From Symbiodinium sp. CCMP2592 (taxonomy: Eukaryota; Sar; Dinophyceae; Suessiales; Symbiodiniaceae), in assembly GCA_905221615.1 (NCBI GenBank), contig CAJNDT010002779.1:471001-535000 (forward strand): DNA of 64,000 nt, read 5' to 3'. The position numbers and the translations under genes are program-made. Shown here piece after piece: positions 43,896 through 56,020 of the stretch. How positions within the stretch are numbered: the stretch's first letter is position 1; each line of letters starts with the position of its first letter. A model generated the notes under the pieces. It had not been told where the DNA came from. It was given only the letters and a program-made list of their open reading frames with translations, and ran no database searches.

Positions 43896-44354
43896 CTGTA
43901 GTTGTTATGAGGACTCGGATTGGCTCAAGGGGACCGGCCCAAGATCGAGGGCCTGAGCCCTGAACCCTCATCTCCTGCACCCTAATCCCTAAACCTTGTA
44001 GTCCCCATAAACCCTAATCCCTGAACCCCTAAACCCTATAAGCCGCAAGCCTAACACTGTTTTACAAAACACTACAAGCCCCAATCCCGAATCCCTAAAA
44101 CCCCCGAACCCATGTAATCCGCAAGCCTATGTAAACCCAAAGATCTTCAGCTCCAGCTCAGGTACTGGTCGATGCCTAGCTCGCCCACCTGGTCGATGTG
44201 GCTCAGTTTTACTGCTTTGGTTCAGGGTTAAGGTTTTCAGAATAGGACGTGAGGGCGGTCTGCGTTTGCGACAGTTTTTTTCTGTGATGAGTTCTGGTGA
44301 TCCGTAGTACTGGTTTCGTGGGAAATACACACCGCCGCGGTGTGCCAGACTCAA

Positions 44355-44660
44355 GGTTTTAGGGATCAGGGTTTAGAGATTATAGGGTTTAGGGTTTAGG
44401 GTTCCTTTAAGGGTTCCCATAACGGTGCTTATAGGGGGTCATTTAGGGCTTCAAAACCACAACTTTTTGAGGATTCCACCAACCCCAAATTCCTCAACTC
44501 ATAGACTATCTGCTGGGGCGCCGCCGCTGGGGCCTGCAGGGTTTAGGCGGTTTAGGGTTTATGGGTTTAAATTATCATATGAAATAGAGGTTTAGGGTTT
44601 AGGGGGTAGGGTTTAGGGTTTAGGAAACGGTTTAGGGTTTAGGGTTTCGGGTTTCCAGTC
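44355..44660 (-). repeat. telomere-like TTTAGGG tracts
   Basis: GGGTTTAGGG clusters at 44355-44410 and 44535-44660. Confidence 0.85.
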
Positions 44661-44713
44661 TATGTCGAGCCTTCAGGATTCAGCATTGGCTGAGGGCTTC
44701 CAATTTGGGGTAC

Positions 44714-44826
44714 TATAGGGGCCTGAATAATTACCCATGCTATTTTTTGGGGGGGTTCCTTAACTTGTTACAAATTATAGTATAGTGGGCCCCAGTAACC
44801 CTATTCTAATTATTAAGGCCCCTATT
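44714..44826. repeat. MITE-like element, family E (reference copy)
   Basis: TATAGGGGCCTGAATAATTA and TAATTATTAAGGCCCCTATT ends. Confidence 0.88.
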
Positions 44827-45587
44827 AGTATTTGCATCTCAACCTTCGCGTATATTGCACCTATGTAATTATGAGGCACCTGGACGGATGTTCGTCTCTG
44901 GTGTGCGCGCTCTCGATCACGGTTGCATGCTCTTGCCTTCGAAAACCTGCACTGGCATTCGGGATTCCCTGTCTAAGGCCGTGTCGGCTAGTCTTTGTTG
45001 GAGACAGTTCTATTGACCTGAGTGAGAGGCCTCGGATTCCGCTGCGGGTTGAGAGTTTGGAGTTTAGGGTTTAGGGGTTTAGGGGTTTAAGGTTTAGGGG
45101 TTTTGGGTTTAGGGGTTTGGGGTTGAGAGTTTATCGAAGCATTGCCAGCACGGGGCACAGGTTTCTGCACTTAGGACAGTGTCTTAGGGTATTTTGTTCT
45201 TCTGAGGCAGAATGCAGGTGCCTTGGAAATTGGTAAGTCTGGTAAGTATACATGAAACATCATGGGGACTTGGTGAGCCGGCAATCGTTCGGTGTGGGAG
45301 AACCTCTTTTAGGATGCTTGTAAAACACCCCTGATCAATTGTGGCTTGGAGTATACAGACATTCGCCAGGTTAATCATACAAACCGACTGCAAGTAAGAC
45401 GCAGCCGTCACACGGACCCTAATCCGCCCCTGAGCGTGCTCTCTACCTTAACCAGCACAACATTCCCAACAATGCCTTGGTTGGGTGAATCTAGAAGCAT
45501 GACTTCATTACTATTCCGTAGTGTTCCCTGAATTAGTTCTCACATTGGTACGTCCCGAAAAGCTATTCCGATCATTCAGGCCCCTGC

Positions 45588-45685
45588 TATAGTCTCCTTA
45601 GGAATTACTGTTTTTATCTGTTCATATAACACCCAAGAGAATATTAAAAATAGTGTTTTTTAGTATGGTTCTAAGGGGGGTATAG
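45588..45685. repeat. interspersed repeat, family K
   Basis: Third copy: TATAGTCTCCTTAGGAATTA through GGTTCTAAGGGGGGTATAG. Confidence 0.75.
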
Positions 45686-45957
45686 CCTGTATCATACGAA
45701 TTAATTTCTCAACTGCGCAGCTAAGCAATCTCTCTGAAGCCCGTGGTGGGAACGACAAATTCGGTGCTGCCTTCCTGGATCTGTGGAATTGCTGTCTTGG
45801 CCATTCCAAAGCACTTACTGTAGCATATAGACAAGGAGACCGGGCTGCACTAATCGGATTCTTGCTGCGCCTTAATTGGCATCGCATACTTTCTGCAGAG
45901 TTCCCGGCTTGCTGCAACCAACTTCCACCTGATAAGCCTAGGGCTCTACCTATATGA
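45664..45957 (+). CDS. unrecognised open frame without ATG, possible exon
   Basis: A stop-free frame of about 97 codons contains LSNLSEARGGNDKFGAAFLD and ALTVAYRQGDRAALIGFLLR. It has no initiating ATG, so it would be an internal or terminal exon. The minus strand is open over 45660-46001 (113 codons with an ATG) and is an equally possible reading. The left end overlaps a repeat (45588-45685) shared with 17.77 and 40.14 kb. No family recognised. Confidence 0.22.
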   Translation, partial: YGSKGGIACIIRINFSTAQLSNLSEARGGNDKFGAAFLDLWNCCLGHSKALTVAYRQGDRAALIGFLLRLNWHRILSAEFPACCNQLPPDKPRALPI

Positions 45958-46574
45958 GCCCGCCTTTGCTCCCACCTTTTCCGACCCGAAGAGTGTTCCA
46001 CCCTTGCCGCGCTGAAGTCTAAACTGTTCTGACAGCATCACCCGTTTTCAGGAAGCCCAGGCAAGTTTGTGCCCAACTTTTTGCGTCGAACCGAGCTCGC
46101 CGTCTGCATCGTGGGCACCCACTGCCTAGACTACTCTAGAGGTCTGAAACAAGAAAGTATCTGGTCCTGTTTATAGCAGAGAGCCAATTATTTCCCAACT
46201 AGTATAGTCTCTGGCCCCACAGTACCTATACAGGCACTACTGTATGGCCGGCATATATACGATTATATTATGTACTATATGATATGAGTATATGGACCCT
46301 TAATTAGGGTAGATTAGAGGCCTCCGATACAGCTCTTGTTGTTGGACGCCTGGGTTCTCTAGTTGTTCGGCTCAGGACCATGAACTTCCCCCAAGGGTCC
46401 AAAGGACCCAACAATTAGGTACTCGGTTTTAGGATAGTAGCTATGTAGGTTACTATTTTGGAGAGTATATGATAATTAGGTACTTGGACCCTTAGGGTTC
46501 GCTAGCCGAAGAAGAATCACATTGGAGAGTATGTAGAAATATGGTCTTTGACTTACTGGCTTTGTGGATGAAGG

Positions 46575-46685
46575 GCCCAGAGATCCCAGTATGCCTTAAT
46601 TAAGGAATATACCTTAAACCATCGTATGAAGGCCTCTATAATTTAAGGTATATTCCCTAATTAAGTGGCATTGGGTTCTCTGGGG
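46575..46685. repeat. MITE-like element, family F
   Basis: GCCCAGAGATCCCAGTATGC and GGCATTGGGTTCTCTGGGG ends. Confidence 0.88.
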
Positions 46686-46794
46686 CCTGGGGTTAAGGGG
46701 CTTTGGAATTCAGGGCCTGGGGTTGAGGGAGGACTCAGATGCTCCTTATCTGCCGGGCAATCCAAATTCTGACGAATTTAGGATTTAGGGCTCT

Positions 46795-46978
46795 ACCTGC
46801 ACCCGAAGGAACCTACATTTCTAGGGCTCCTTATTATGATTTCTTTATACAGGTCCTTAAAATGGCAGGTTATTTAGGGTCTACCTGTAGCCGAAAGGGC
46901 CTGCCTTACTGGGATTCCCGACTATGGTTTCTATGTATAGTTCCTTAAAGGCAGGTCTTTTCGGCTACAGGCAGGGTT
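46795..46978. repeat. two hairpin elements with ACCTGC..GGCAGG ends
   Basis: CTACCTGCACCCGAAGGAAC, then CTACCTGTAGCCGAAAGGGC paired with TCTTTTCGGCTACAGGCAGG. Related sequences are near 20640-20712 and 25625-25700. Confidence 0.75.
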
Positions 46979-47245
46979 GAGGGTTCAAGGCCATATAGTC
47001 TTCACACCTCATTCCCCAGCAGCCTCAAGACCGCAATGTGCTGCGCAACGCCCTGGAACCTAAAGACGCCACACATGCCAAATATTCTGAGCTCAACCCC
47101 ACTTTAAATGTCAGAAACATAAGAATGACAACAATAACAATGAGAAGAACAAGAGGAATAACAGGAGGATGAGAGATTACGAAAGCAAGGTAGTAGCAAC
47201 AATGATAATAATAGTGATAATCGTAATCGTAGCAACAGTAATACA

Positions 47246-47352
47246 ATACTGTTGATGATCTAAATTCTGCATTACCTTAAGGACCCTAAACTACGGGAAT
47301 TACGGTATACTCCTTATTATGGGTAATGCAGGATTTATAACATCAACCGTAT
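47246..47352. repeat. MITE-like element, family A
   Basis: ATACTGTTGATGATCTAAAT and ATTTATAACATCAACCGTAT ends. Confidence 0.92.
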
Positions 47353-48483
47353 TAATAATAAAGCTGAAGCCATCGTCCAGTTCGTTTCAGCCCGAGGCTT
47401 CAATCATAACGACTCCAGCCACAAGATGTGGGAGTTCCAGAAAATAGGGGACCTTGTTTGGGGTTTAGGGTTTGGGGGTCATTCTAACATTCTAGGCTCC
47501 AACCTAGGGTAGATATTTGAGCGCCTCATGCATTGAACCTCCTCGCAGAGAGCTTAGTTGGGGTTTCGGGCGCTTTGGGTTGTCTACGGGTCTACGTGAT
47601 GTGTGTACATGAGTGTTGGCATATACCGAGGGCTTCAGCATGAGTCAGTTTGTTGCTGACTTCATCCGGACACCTAGAAGCGCAAGCCCTGAACCTTGGT
47701 TCATCTGTCTTCTTTACTAGTAGTCTGTCTTCTTCTAGTAGTAGAGTAGGTAACCTTGAACTTTTTGGGGGTACTACATGCCTGTATAATCCTAGTATAC
47801 TTTGCAAGATTAGCGCTTAGTTCCCAAGGATACTGGACAAGTAGGTCATCATGGACCACGTCTCGAAGCTCGTAAGTCGTAATGTCCAGATGCGGAGATA
47901 TGCTCAGCGCCGTATTGGCCGCGCAATGCAGAGACTCCAAGCAAGATTCGTGCTTTTGGTTTCGGGTGTCTTTGAAGGTCACTCTAAACCCTAAATCCTA
48001 AGAAGACGTTTCCAAGAGTGCTCCTTAGTGGAGTCTCTGCACAATGGCTTGTGTTTGAAAAAAGACCCGCGGATCCATGTGCCGGCAGGCAGTGGACTCG
48101 TTTCGATGCCTTATCCCTAACATTCCATGTGTTCATATAGTATCTACATTGCCTGAAAGTAATTAGTCCCTATACTGGTACTTTGGGGCCAAAGCATATC
48201 TACTACTTGGGCACATGAACGCTTGTGGTATGAAAGAGATGAAGTGCCATATCCTTCGCGCTCAGCCCAAACGCCCCCAATTCCCGTCACCAAAAGACGA
48301 GCTGATCCCTATAATGGGGCTCTATATAATGTGTATATAATAGCTATATTAAGGGCATATACCCAGGGGTCCTTATTAAGGGTCCACCAGGCTCCCCGGA
48401 TCCGAGCACAGGAAGAACCTCCGAAACGTCCACGCAGCCATGCGTTTGGGTCTAAGCGGTGGTTCCCAACGGCTACTTAAAGG

Positions 48484-48594
48484 CTCATGGGACTTAGTAA
48501 GTAAGGTTATAAGTAGTAATTAGGATAACCCCACTTAGGGGACTTATAACCCCAATTATCACCTACTTACTAAGTCCCATGATCCTTCAAGTAG
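48484..48594. repeat. MITE-like element, family B variant
   Basis: CATGGGACTTAGTAAGTA and TACTTACTAAGTCCCATG ends. The interior differs from the main family. Confidence 0.8.
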
Positions 48595-49180
48595 TCTCTG
48601 CTGGAGTTGTGCGTCAGGCGTTCTGTGTCAGGGCTGAAACACCCCGAGACAGTCCAGCCATGTAGAGGCTTCACCGACAACACCAACTTCTGTGACTCCC
48701 TCTCGGGTTTGATGTGCAGAAGATGCACCGCAGCATTAACCCTATCATCTCTACCAGGTGTCCTTTTGTGAATAGCAAAGGTAGATATAAGAGCTTCCGA
48801 ACGTATACCCGAATCATGCTCAGAAAAGGTCTACACCCTAAATCCTAAACCCTAGACCGACAAACCCTGCATAAACCAAGCCAGTGAGCTCTCAGGGGAA
48901 TGCAGACTGCTAATTCACAAACCCCCTTACCTACCGCCCTTATCTCAACCAGCCGAACCCATCCTAAGCCCAAAACTTCAAAGCCCTAAACCCTGCACCC
49001 GAGATCCTCAACTTCAAGCCCTAGACCCTAAACCCGAAATCCTCAACTTCAAGGTTCAAAGCCCCAAACCCTAAGCCCGAAATCCTAAGTTTCAAAGCAG
49101 GAAGCGCTAAACCCGAAACTTCAAAAGCCCCAAACCCTTGACGAAAACCGGCCCTGAAAGATGGCGGATGTAAGGGGGTG

Positions 49181-49290
49181 ACTTGGAGGTTCATAGTACT
49201 TAGTAAGTAGGGTTAAAAATAAGGTAACTATACGTAAAATAGTTAAGGCACTTATTACTGTACTTATTAAGTCCCATGAACCTTCAAGTA
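49181..49290. repeat. MITE-like element, family B variant
   Basis: ACTTGGAGGTTCATAGTACT and a right end GTCCCATGAACCTTCAAGTA. Confidence 0.8.
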
Positions 49291-49615
49291 CACTAGCGTG
49301 GGCATAGAGGTTTTTTTAGGTACCTCGAGTAATTTAGGATTCAGGGTTGTGTCTAGTGTTTGGGGAGTTCTTTAAAATCCGTAGATAGCAGCGATGCGGA
49401 TTTTGGATCTTTGGTTCGGTGATGTGAGGCGGCTGTGGTAAATTCTGCAGCCAGTCACGCAGGAGAGGAACGTTGCGACTGTTGGTGGCCCGAGAACAAT
49501 GCAGGTCCCATGCCCAACTGCCTCAATTCTGAGACTCGCCAAAGCAAGGTTTGGTTAACATACATGCCTGAATCATTGCTAATTATTTAATATCATTCCT
49601 TACCGTTCCGCATGC

Positions 49616-49930
49616 ATGTATATATATATATATATATATATAAATAAAGAGGTTATTACGTGTTTGTGTAAATATGAATTAGTATAAGGCTCCTGTATTC
49701 GCCGCCCTGAGCCATCAATTCCTAAAAGCTTCAAGGCCTGAACATCTGAAGCCTCACATGACGGTTTACGGCTTTAGGTTTTAGGGCTTTAGGGTTCAGG
49801 GCTCTTTACATACAAGAAGATACTTACATGCATACATACATAAACAAGTACATACATACATACATACGTACGTACATACATACACTCACCCATACGTCCA
49901 TACAAACAAACAAACATACGTACACAATTA
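49616..49930. repeat. ATAT and ACATACAT microsatellites
   Basis: A (TA)n run at 49618-49642 and an ACATACAT block at 49828-49925. Confidence 0.85.
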
Positions 49931-50499
49931 TGCATATGCATGTTGTGCTATGTCTATATAAGTCTATATATGTACACATTAAAACCACAAGATGCATTTC
50001 CCGCCCCAGGGCTCTTGGCCTTCGGGATTTAGGGCTTTGGCTTTAGGGCTTTAACTTAGTGTTTACGGCTTTTGGGCTTCTGGCTTCTAGGGCTTCAGGG
50101 TTTAGGGATTTCGGATTTTAGGGTTTGGGCCTTCATGGTTTTCGGGTGTTGGACCTAGGGCTCGACTTTTGGAGCTTCACAGTTGGCTTCCACCGACTCT
50201 CCACAAGCTGAGCTGTAGGTTATCTAGGGTCAAGGGGTTTAGGATTTAGGGGTCAAGGGGTGTAGGGTTTAGGGTTTAGGGCTTGGGAGGTGTAGGGTTT
50301 AGGATTTCTCAGCCCTTGGATCAAGCCTTGAAGTCGGAACACAGACGTCATGCTCATACCCACAAAGCTCTATATGGATCTGAACTTTCAGAGGTTCAAG
50401 CGCCTGTGGGGAGGCCATAACTTAATAATAGAAGCCCATTTAAATGTTAAACTTGACACCTTAAGCCCGAGTATTTTGCTGCATCATGGCCTTACGATT

Positions 50500-50660
50500 G
50501 GCCCAATTGCAAGAGCCTAGCGTTTCGGGCATTGCAACCTGCATCGGGGAAGAAAATGCTTGATGTCAAGCGAAGTGCAACGGCAATAGCCCAAGTTGCC
50601 CGGCGTGTTGAGCTAAGTGGCCTTCCACAGCTTGCGGTGCTCTACATGAAGATGGACATA
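50500..50660 (+). CDS. unrecognised exon-like segment before a perfect hairpin element
   Basis: The open frame includes KKMLDVKRSATAIAQVARRV and ELSGLPQLAVLYMKMD. Both other + frames and the minus frames are mostly interrupted, which favours this reading. Its end coincides with the start of an inverted-repeat element at 50657-50748. No family recognised and no secure acceptor. Confidence 0.28.
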
Positions 50661-50748
50661 CCACTATGGGCTATTAGACCTTATGGGTACCTTAATCTAG
50701 TAGGGTCCTAATAGGGATCTTTAGGGTCTAATAGCCCATAGTGGTATG
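50657..50748. repeat. perfect-armed hairpin element
   Basis: ACATACCACTATGGGCTATT, then AGACC at the left; GGTCT, then AATAGCCCATAGTGGTATGT at the right. A 25-bp perfect terminal inverted repeat around about 42 bp. Confidence 0.9.
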
Positions 50749-50929
50749 TATAGCAGCGAAGCATACTGAGGTTGTAGGCAACGGCATAAGCTCGCACTAA
50801 GACTTGCAGCCAGGCAGACAGACGGTCAGACAGAAGCCATGATGAGAATGGGCGTAGCAATTAATGGCCCTGTCGGTAGTTCCAGTAGAGGCAGACCGCA
50901 CATGAGCAAGCCCTGTTTTGCAAGTTCTA

Positions 50930-51390
50930 TTGACTCTATGGCTGTTCAGTAACACACAGGCAGACCAGTAAGAGCAGCAGTACGAGTGAGTAGTTCACAC
51001 CATGACGCGTTTCAAGCAGGAAAATCACCACCGTAGCACAGCCGCCAATTATTCTCGAATCATAGAGAACGGTCGGCCTGACAGAAAAGAAATTTGCAGC
51101 ATTCACCAGCATTATGGGCATCCGCCGCTCGGCCGCCATTATCAAATGCTGCTGGCTCGGTCCACTTTTTCAGTCCAGTGTATGAGTGACACCTCTGACG
51201 GCTGAAAAAGTGGCCCTTGCACACACGGCAGCGGAAGGACGTTCTGCACGTAGCGATGTCTTACCAGTGCAGCTGTGATTCCACGGTCGTCCGACAAACT
51301 CGGGTTGGCGCAGCGACGACCCAAACCATAAGCTCCAAAAGCAAACAGGTAGCAGTCTTCATGAGTCAGATCATGCGCCCTAGACACTAA
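50930..51390. other. dense but ambiguous coding-like region
   Basis: Minus 51142-51387 (MSRAHDLTHEDCYLFAFGAY onward) and + 51002-51205 are both open. An inverted repeat CCACTTTTTCAG/CTGAAAAAGTGG lies at about 51160-51215. No family recognised. Confidence 0.3.
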
Positions 51391-52451
51391 AAGCTTAGAC
51401 TGAAACCTCGGGCCGTAAGCCCATCAACCTAACAAAGCCTGCACCCTCAACATTAACCTTAGGCTAGACCCCGAAGCCCTGAACCTTAAAGCCAGCCTCT
51501 AAAACATAATACTTACTTCAGCATACCTGGAGTATCTGATCAACCTCAAGATCTCATCCAACGGACCTGGGGCTTGGTTGAGGATACATTATTTGTCTTT
51601 CTGTCCTGGATATTCATGTTTAAAAAGTTTTTTATGCAGGGATGTGATAGGGCCGGGTTTTGTAGAGGTTTAGGTTTCGCGATCTCCCAAAACCCTAGAC
51701 CGGATCTAGGGCGCAGGTTGCGAGTAAATCGCAGTCGCTCCAGGCTCTCATTGTTCTTAACAGTAGGGTTAGGGGTTTCAGGTGCTTGGGTACCGGAAAG
51801 AGTACCCCATTCTTATAGTGCATACGGCCACCAAAAGCTACCATAATTTAGAAGCAGCCCTGATTGGATGTGCAGTATGCGCAGTACGCCACGGTGCATA
51901 GTCCAGAGTATGTGGTCAAAGTTCCGAACATTTGGTCCTGGTATGCAAGCAGAAACGTCGAGAAGCAAAGCAAGAAAAGGGAGCTCTTTTTACTCCTAGG
52001 TTACTGGGCATCCTAGTGGAAGATGCATGGAACCCATCCTGAGTTCTTCGCCCCCTAGATGAACCACAAGGAGGTTCCCAGCATTACATGCATCCAGAAT
52101 GGAATGTAGAGTTTCCACAGTTCGAGGGTGTTAGAAGGAGAAAGGCGGCTCATGTTTGGACTTGTAATGCCGTTTAGGGCTTCAGGGTTTCGGGTTTAGG
52201 GTTTAGGGTTGATGTCGGTGAAGCTTTCTGTATGTGCAGGAGCAAAGATATGGAGAACTTTCCTGGGCGAGACTTTTCCAAAGTTTGTTCCAGGCCTGCG
52301 ACGCCAAAACCCTGGACCCTAGGCTGTGGAGGTAGTCTTGCGACAACCCATACCTAGAGTGCATGATTGCTGCTGGCCCATCGAGGATACTAGCAGGATG
52401 CTCTGGCTTGCGCTGACAACTCCTGATACTGTCTCAAGAATATTACTAATT

Positions 52452-52555
52452 ACAGTAGAAGCCCAAAAGTGGGAAACCCCATAGCCTCAACCCTCAAGAG
52501 TAATGTATCGAGGACCCGAGCACTATTTGGCCTTAATCCGGTTTCCAACCTCATG
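52452..52555. repeat. interspersed repeat, family L
   Basis: Second copy of the 43785-43895 repeat. Confidence 0.8.
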
Positions 52556-52580
52556 GGTTTGACCATAACGGTGCAGGCTT

Positions 52581-52716
52581 TACTTGGGGGGTCAGGGGAC
52601 TTAGTAAGTAGTTCGTAAGTAGAGTTATAAGTACCCTAAAAGCGACCCTAATTGGGGTTATGGTACTTATAAGTCCCTAAAATAACTAGTTACTAAGTCC
52701 CCCGACCCTCCAAGTA
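52581..52716. repeat. MITE-like element, family B
   Basis: Full-length copy immediately downstream of a family L repeat. Confidence 0.9.
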
Positions 52717-52939
52717 GAAGCCCTTCATTCAGGAATATACCTCTTAGGGTTCCTTAAAGGGATCTATAAGGGATCTATAGGGTTCCTTTAGGGGATCTAT
52801 AGGGTTTAGGGAACTCCAATATCCCCGAATTAAGGAATATGCCTTAAAACATCCCTGAAGGCAATCGTTGCATCCCTTTGCCTGGCCTGTGTGCAGATGT
52901 CATACCCGTAGTTAAGGAATGTTACCCCTGGATTTGCTG

Positions 52940-53105
52940 CGCACCCTAAACCCTAAATCCAAATCCCTAAACCCTAAACCTTTATAAGCCCTAAACCCTA
53001 AGCCCTAAAACCTAAGCCCCAAACCCTAAACCCTAAATCCTAAACCCTGAATCCTAAACCCTAAGCCCTAAACCCTAAATCCTAAGCCCTAAACCCTAAA
53101 CCGTT
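52940..53105 (+). repeat. telomere-like CCCTAAA tract
   Basis: CCCTAAA, CCCTAAGC and CCTGAATC variants. Confidence 0.9.
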
Positions 53106-53172
53106 GAAACAGAAGGCTCCAAGATCAGATCGAAGAGGTTCGAAGGGGCGCCCGTGCCCGAGACTGTCGCGC

Positions 53173-53284
53173 ATATCGGGGTTTCCGAAAATAGGGGGTA
53201 CCTTATTTTGGGGGTCCTTATAATAAGGATCCTACTATTTAGGGTACTCTATTAGGGTCCCCTATTTTCGGAAACTCCCATATC
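53173..53284. repeat. MITE-like element, family D (reference copy)
   Basis: ATATCGGGGTTTCCGAAAAT and ATTTTCGGAAACTCCCATAT ends. The interior has GGTCCTTATAATAAGGATCC. Confidence 0.92.
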
Positions 53285-54012
53285 TTTATTTCAGCTCGAG
53301 GGCTCCGGGCATAGGAGTTAGAATATTGGCTAATAGAGGAGTTCGGGTTTGGGATTTAAGGTTCAGATGTCAGAGTTTACGGGTAATTATTGTACTGTCA
53401 GAAGTATCCGGCCGTGTAGGCCAAGTACTGATAAACTGCCACACAATAGGAATGTAGTCCTATATATATATATATATATATGTATATGTACACTGAGACC
53501 CTATCCGAACCATTACGGTCCGCATATTGTGGGTCATGGAAATCCTGGCAACTCGAAGGGTGCAAGTGCTTATAGACGTCGTATCGGAGTTTGGCCTAAA
53601 GGGCTATGGGTTTTAGGGTTCAGATGAAATTTGGGCACCAAACTCCGTAGCTAAGCGTGCATGTGCATGTAAAGTGGCCCGTCCTGGGTGACCAAAACTC
53701 CATTCGCATCGCTAAGGGCTCTGCACGTGCAGTATATACATCGGTGTGATAGCAGTCCCGATCTGTCTATCTATCTATATATCTATCTGACTGTCGATGT
53801 ATATATATATATATATATACACACATGTACACACATCTAGGTACTTTGCAGGCCCTAAACCCTAAACCCTGAACCATGAGCCCTAAACTTTTAGGGCTTC
53901 TCTACCAACCCAAAGCGGATCCTGTCTGATCCTCGAAGCAGCACCTGGACAGCCCGAGTGCGCACCGAGTGAATCGCTTCGCATGGTCCGAGGTCGGTCC
54001 TTCTGAAAATAA

Positions 54013-54193
54013 TCAGAGAACCCAATGCCCCTTCATTCAGGAATACACCTGAAATCTTGATATTCAGGCCTGTGCAAGTTTAGGTAGAATTTGAGGTATA
54101 ATTTGAGGTGTAACTTGAGGTATTATTTGAGGCGTAATTTGAGGTATAAGTTGAGGTATATTCCTTAACTGAGGTGTACTGAGTTCTCTGGGC
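54013..54193. repeat. family F element with internal tandem expansion
   Basis: CAGAGAACCCAATGCC and TGTACTGAGTTCTCTGGG ends flank six or seven copies of a unit of about 14 bp, TTGAGGTATAA[TC]T. Confidence 0.88.
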
Positions 54194-54249
54194 AAGCTTC
54201 GGGTTCCCATGAGGGATTCAGGATGACTAGAAGAGCTTCAGGATGCCCA

Positions 54250-54540
54250 GAAGGCTCGAGGGTTCACGGTTGTTAGGGCTTTAGGTTTCTTATGTAGGGC
54301 TTTAGGGTTCTTATTTTGAAGTGTTTAGGGTTCTTATATGAGGGTTTAGGGTTCTTATTTTGAAGGGTTTAGGGTTATTATATGAGGGTTTAGGGTCAAG
54401 CACCGTAAGGGGTTTAGATTTTTTCGCGGTTGCGGTTACTATGAGGGTTTAGTGCTCCTATAATGCGGTTTAGGCTTATGTTAAGGATTAGGGCAGCGGG
54501 TTTGGGATTTGGGGTTTAGGGTGGTATTGTGAAGGGGGAG
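54250..54540 (-). repeat. tandem TTTAGGGTTCTTAT units
   Basis: GGGTTTAGGGTTCTTAT repeated about six times with variation, a telomere-derived longer unit. Confidence 0.75.
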
Positions 54541-55111
54541 GTCAAGAAACATATATTAATAGGACCGGGCCGACGGCCCGGCTCAGCGTGCAGCTCGTGG
54601 AACGAATCCACGGCTAAGCTTTGAGATTCGGCACGGGGCGGTGTCCAGAAACCATGCTAAGCTGTCCGGCTAAATCGGAAAAGTGCAATGCGGCAATGCG
54701 TGATCTAGATGCCAATTCCAAATCCGCTTTCTTGGGGCGCCTTTCGAGAAGTACCTAGAGTCCAGGAGGTTACCTATGTACCTTTAAAACGGGAAATACC
54801 CTCGCAGTTGGTACATCTACCTTTTTGAAGGTGCCTTGGTTACTGTAGGTATCGTAGCACAATGGGCCCCTGAATAATTCGAGTTCAGGGTTACACAATT
54901 TAAGGTCCTATTCTAGAGCGTGTCTCGTTGCAAAAGTGTTTCTACAAAACCTCTGCAGTTCTACACGGGTTTCATCAGGGTTCTATACGGGTGTCCATAC
55001 TGGTTTCTATAACGGCTTCCATTAAGGCTTAAGAGAAAGGGTTTCTATAAGGGTTAAAAAAGGGTCAGAGGGCGAAGTCCTTTCGGTGTCGAAAGCCTGC
55101 AGGCCTTTCAC

Positions 55112-55211
55112 TTGCATTCTGGTCCGCGGCTCTTTGAACAAGAGCTGTATATTGTCACACTCCTCGTAAATCCTTGGCTTGATACAATCCGGATCCAGCA
55201 TCAACGAGTTG
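55112..55211 (-). CDS. unrecognised exon-like segment
   Basis: On the minus strand, acceptor CACTCAG| and donor CAA|GTGAAAGG bracket 33 codons plus one base, including NSLMLDPDCIKPRIYEECDN and LLFKEPRTRMQ. The splice contexts and composition are good. It may belong with the exon at 56021-56221 on the same strand. Confidence 0.33.
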
Positions 55212-56020
55212 CTGAGTGCCACGACACGCTTTCACCCCTGAGCCTGACCCCCACCCTAATTCTAAAACTGCTTCTTTACCACAGTCGCTTGCGACTTCCT
55301 TGGAGAAGTTGTGTTTAGCCGCAGTCTGGTGTGGATGACTTGCAGTGCTTGCTGAAAGTTCACCATCTAGTTTCGGGGTTGAACACATGCTCGGGGTTTG
55401 TAGGGGCACATATCGTGGTCCAGGATTTCGCTTTGCAGATATTTCAGGCATGCTGCAAGTGATTTGGACATTCCCGAACCCCCCTCAACCACCCAAGCCT
55501 TGAACCCTGATGGATACTTCAGAACAAACCCGGAAACACATCTACCGTGCCTGAATTCCCGCAAGCCACGCAAGAAAACACGCACATCGGTCTCTCCCGT
55601 GCACTCACTTAATAGTGAAGGTCCCTCCGGCCCAGAGAGGTATTCGTTTACGCCTTGTAGGACCTGGCCCTCTCTTGCTCAAATCATTGCGGACTGATGT
55701 CGTGATGTTTTGCTCAAGGTGCAAAGCCCCAAAGTCGTGCTGGGCCATTCGATGTCACGGTACCTGTGTTCTGTTCGGAGTGTTGTGAGGCAACTTTTGT
55801 TTAGTGTGCTTTACTGTTGAAGAGTCGGCATTCTGTACGAAGAAGTCGCAGAGAGAAGCAAATTTGGCTGACATGAACATCGAAGCCTAGTTACGAAACT
55901 GCATGCCTTTCCAAGGACTGTGTTTGTTGGATTGGTTCCGTGTGTGCTTTAGGAGTATTCTGTTATGTCGAGTCCCCGGAGACTAGACCTAAGCGTCCAA
56001 GACGCCTAGTTAAGTCATAC

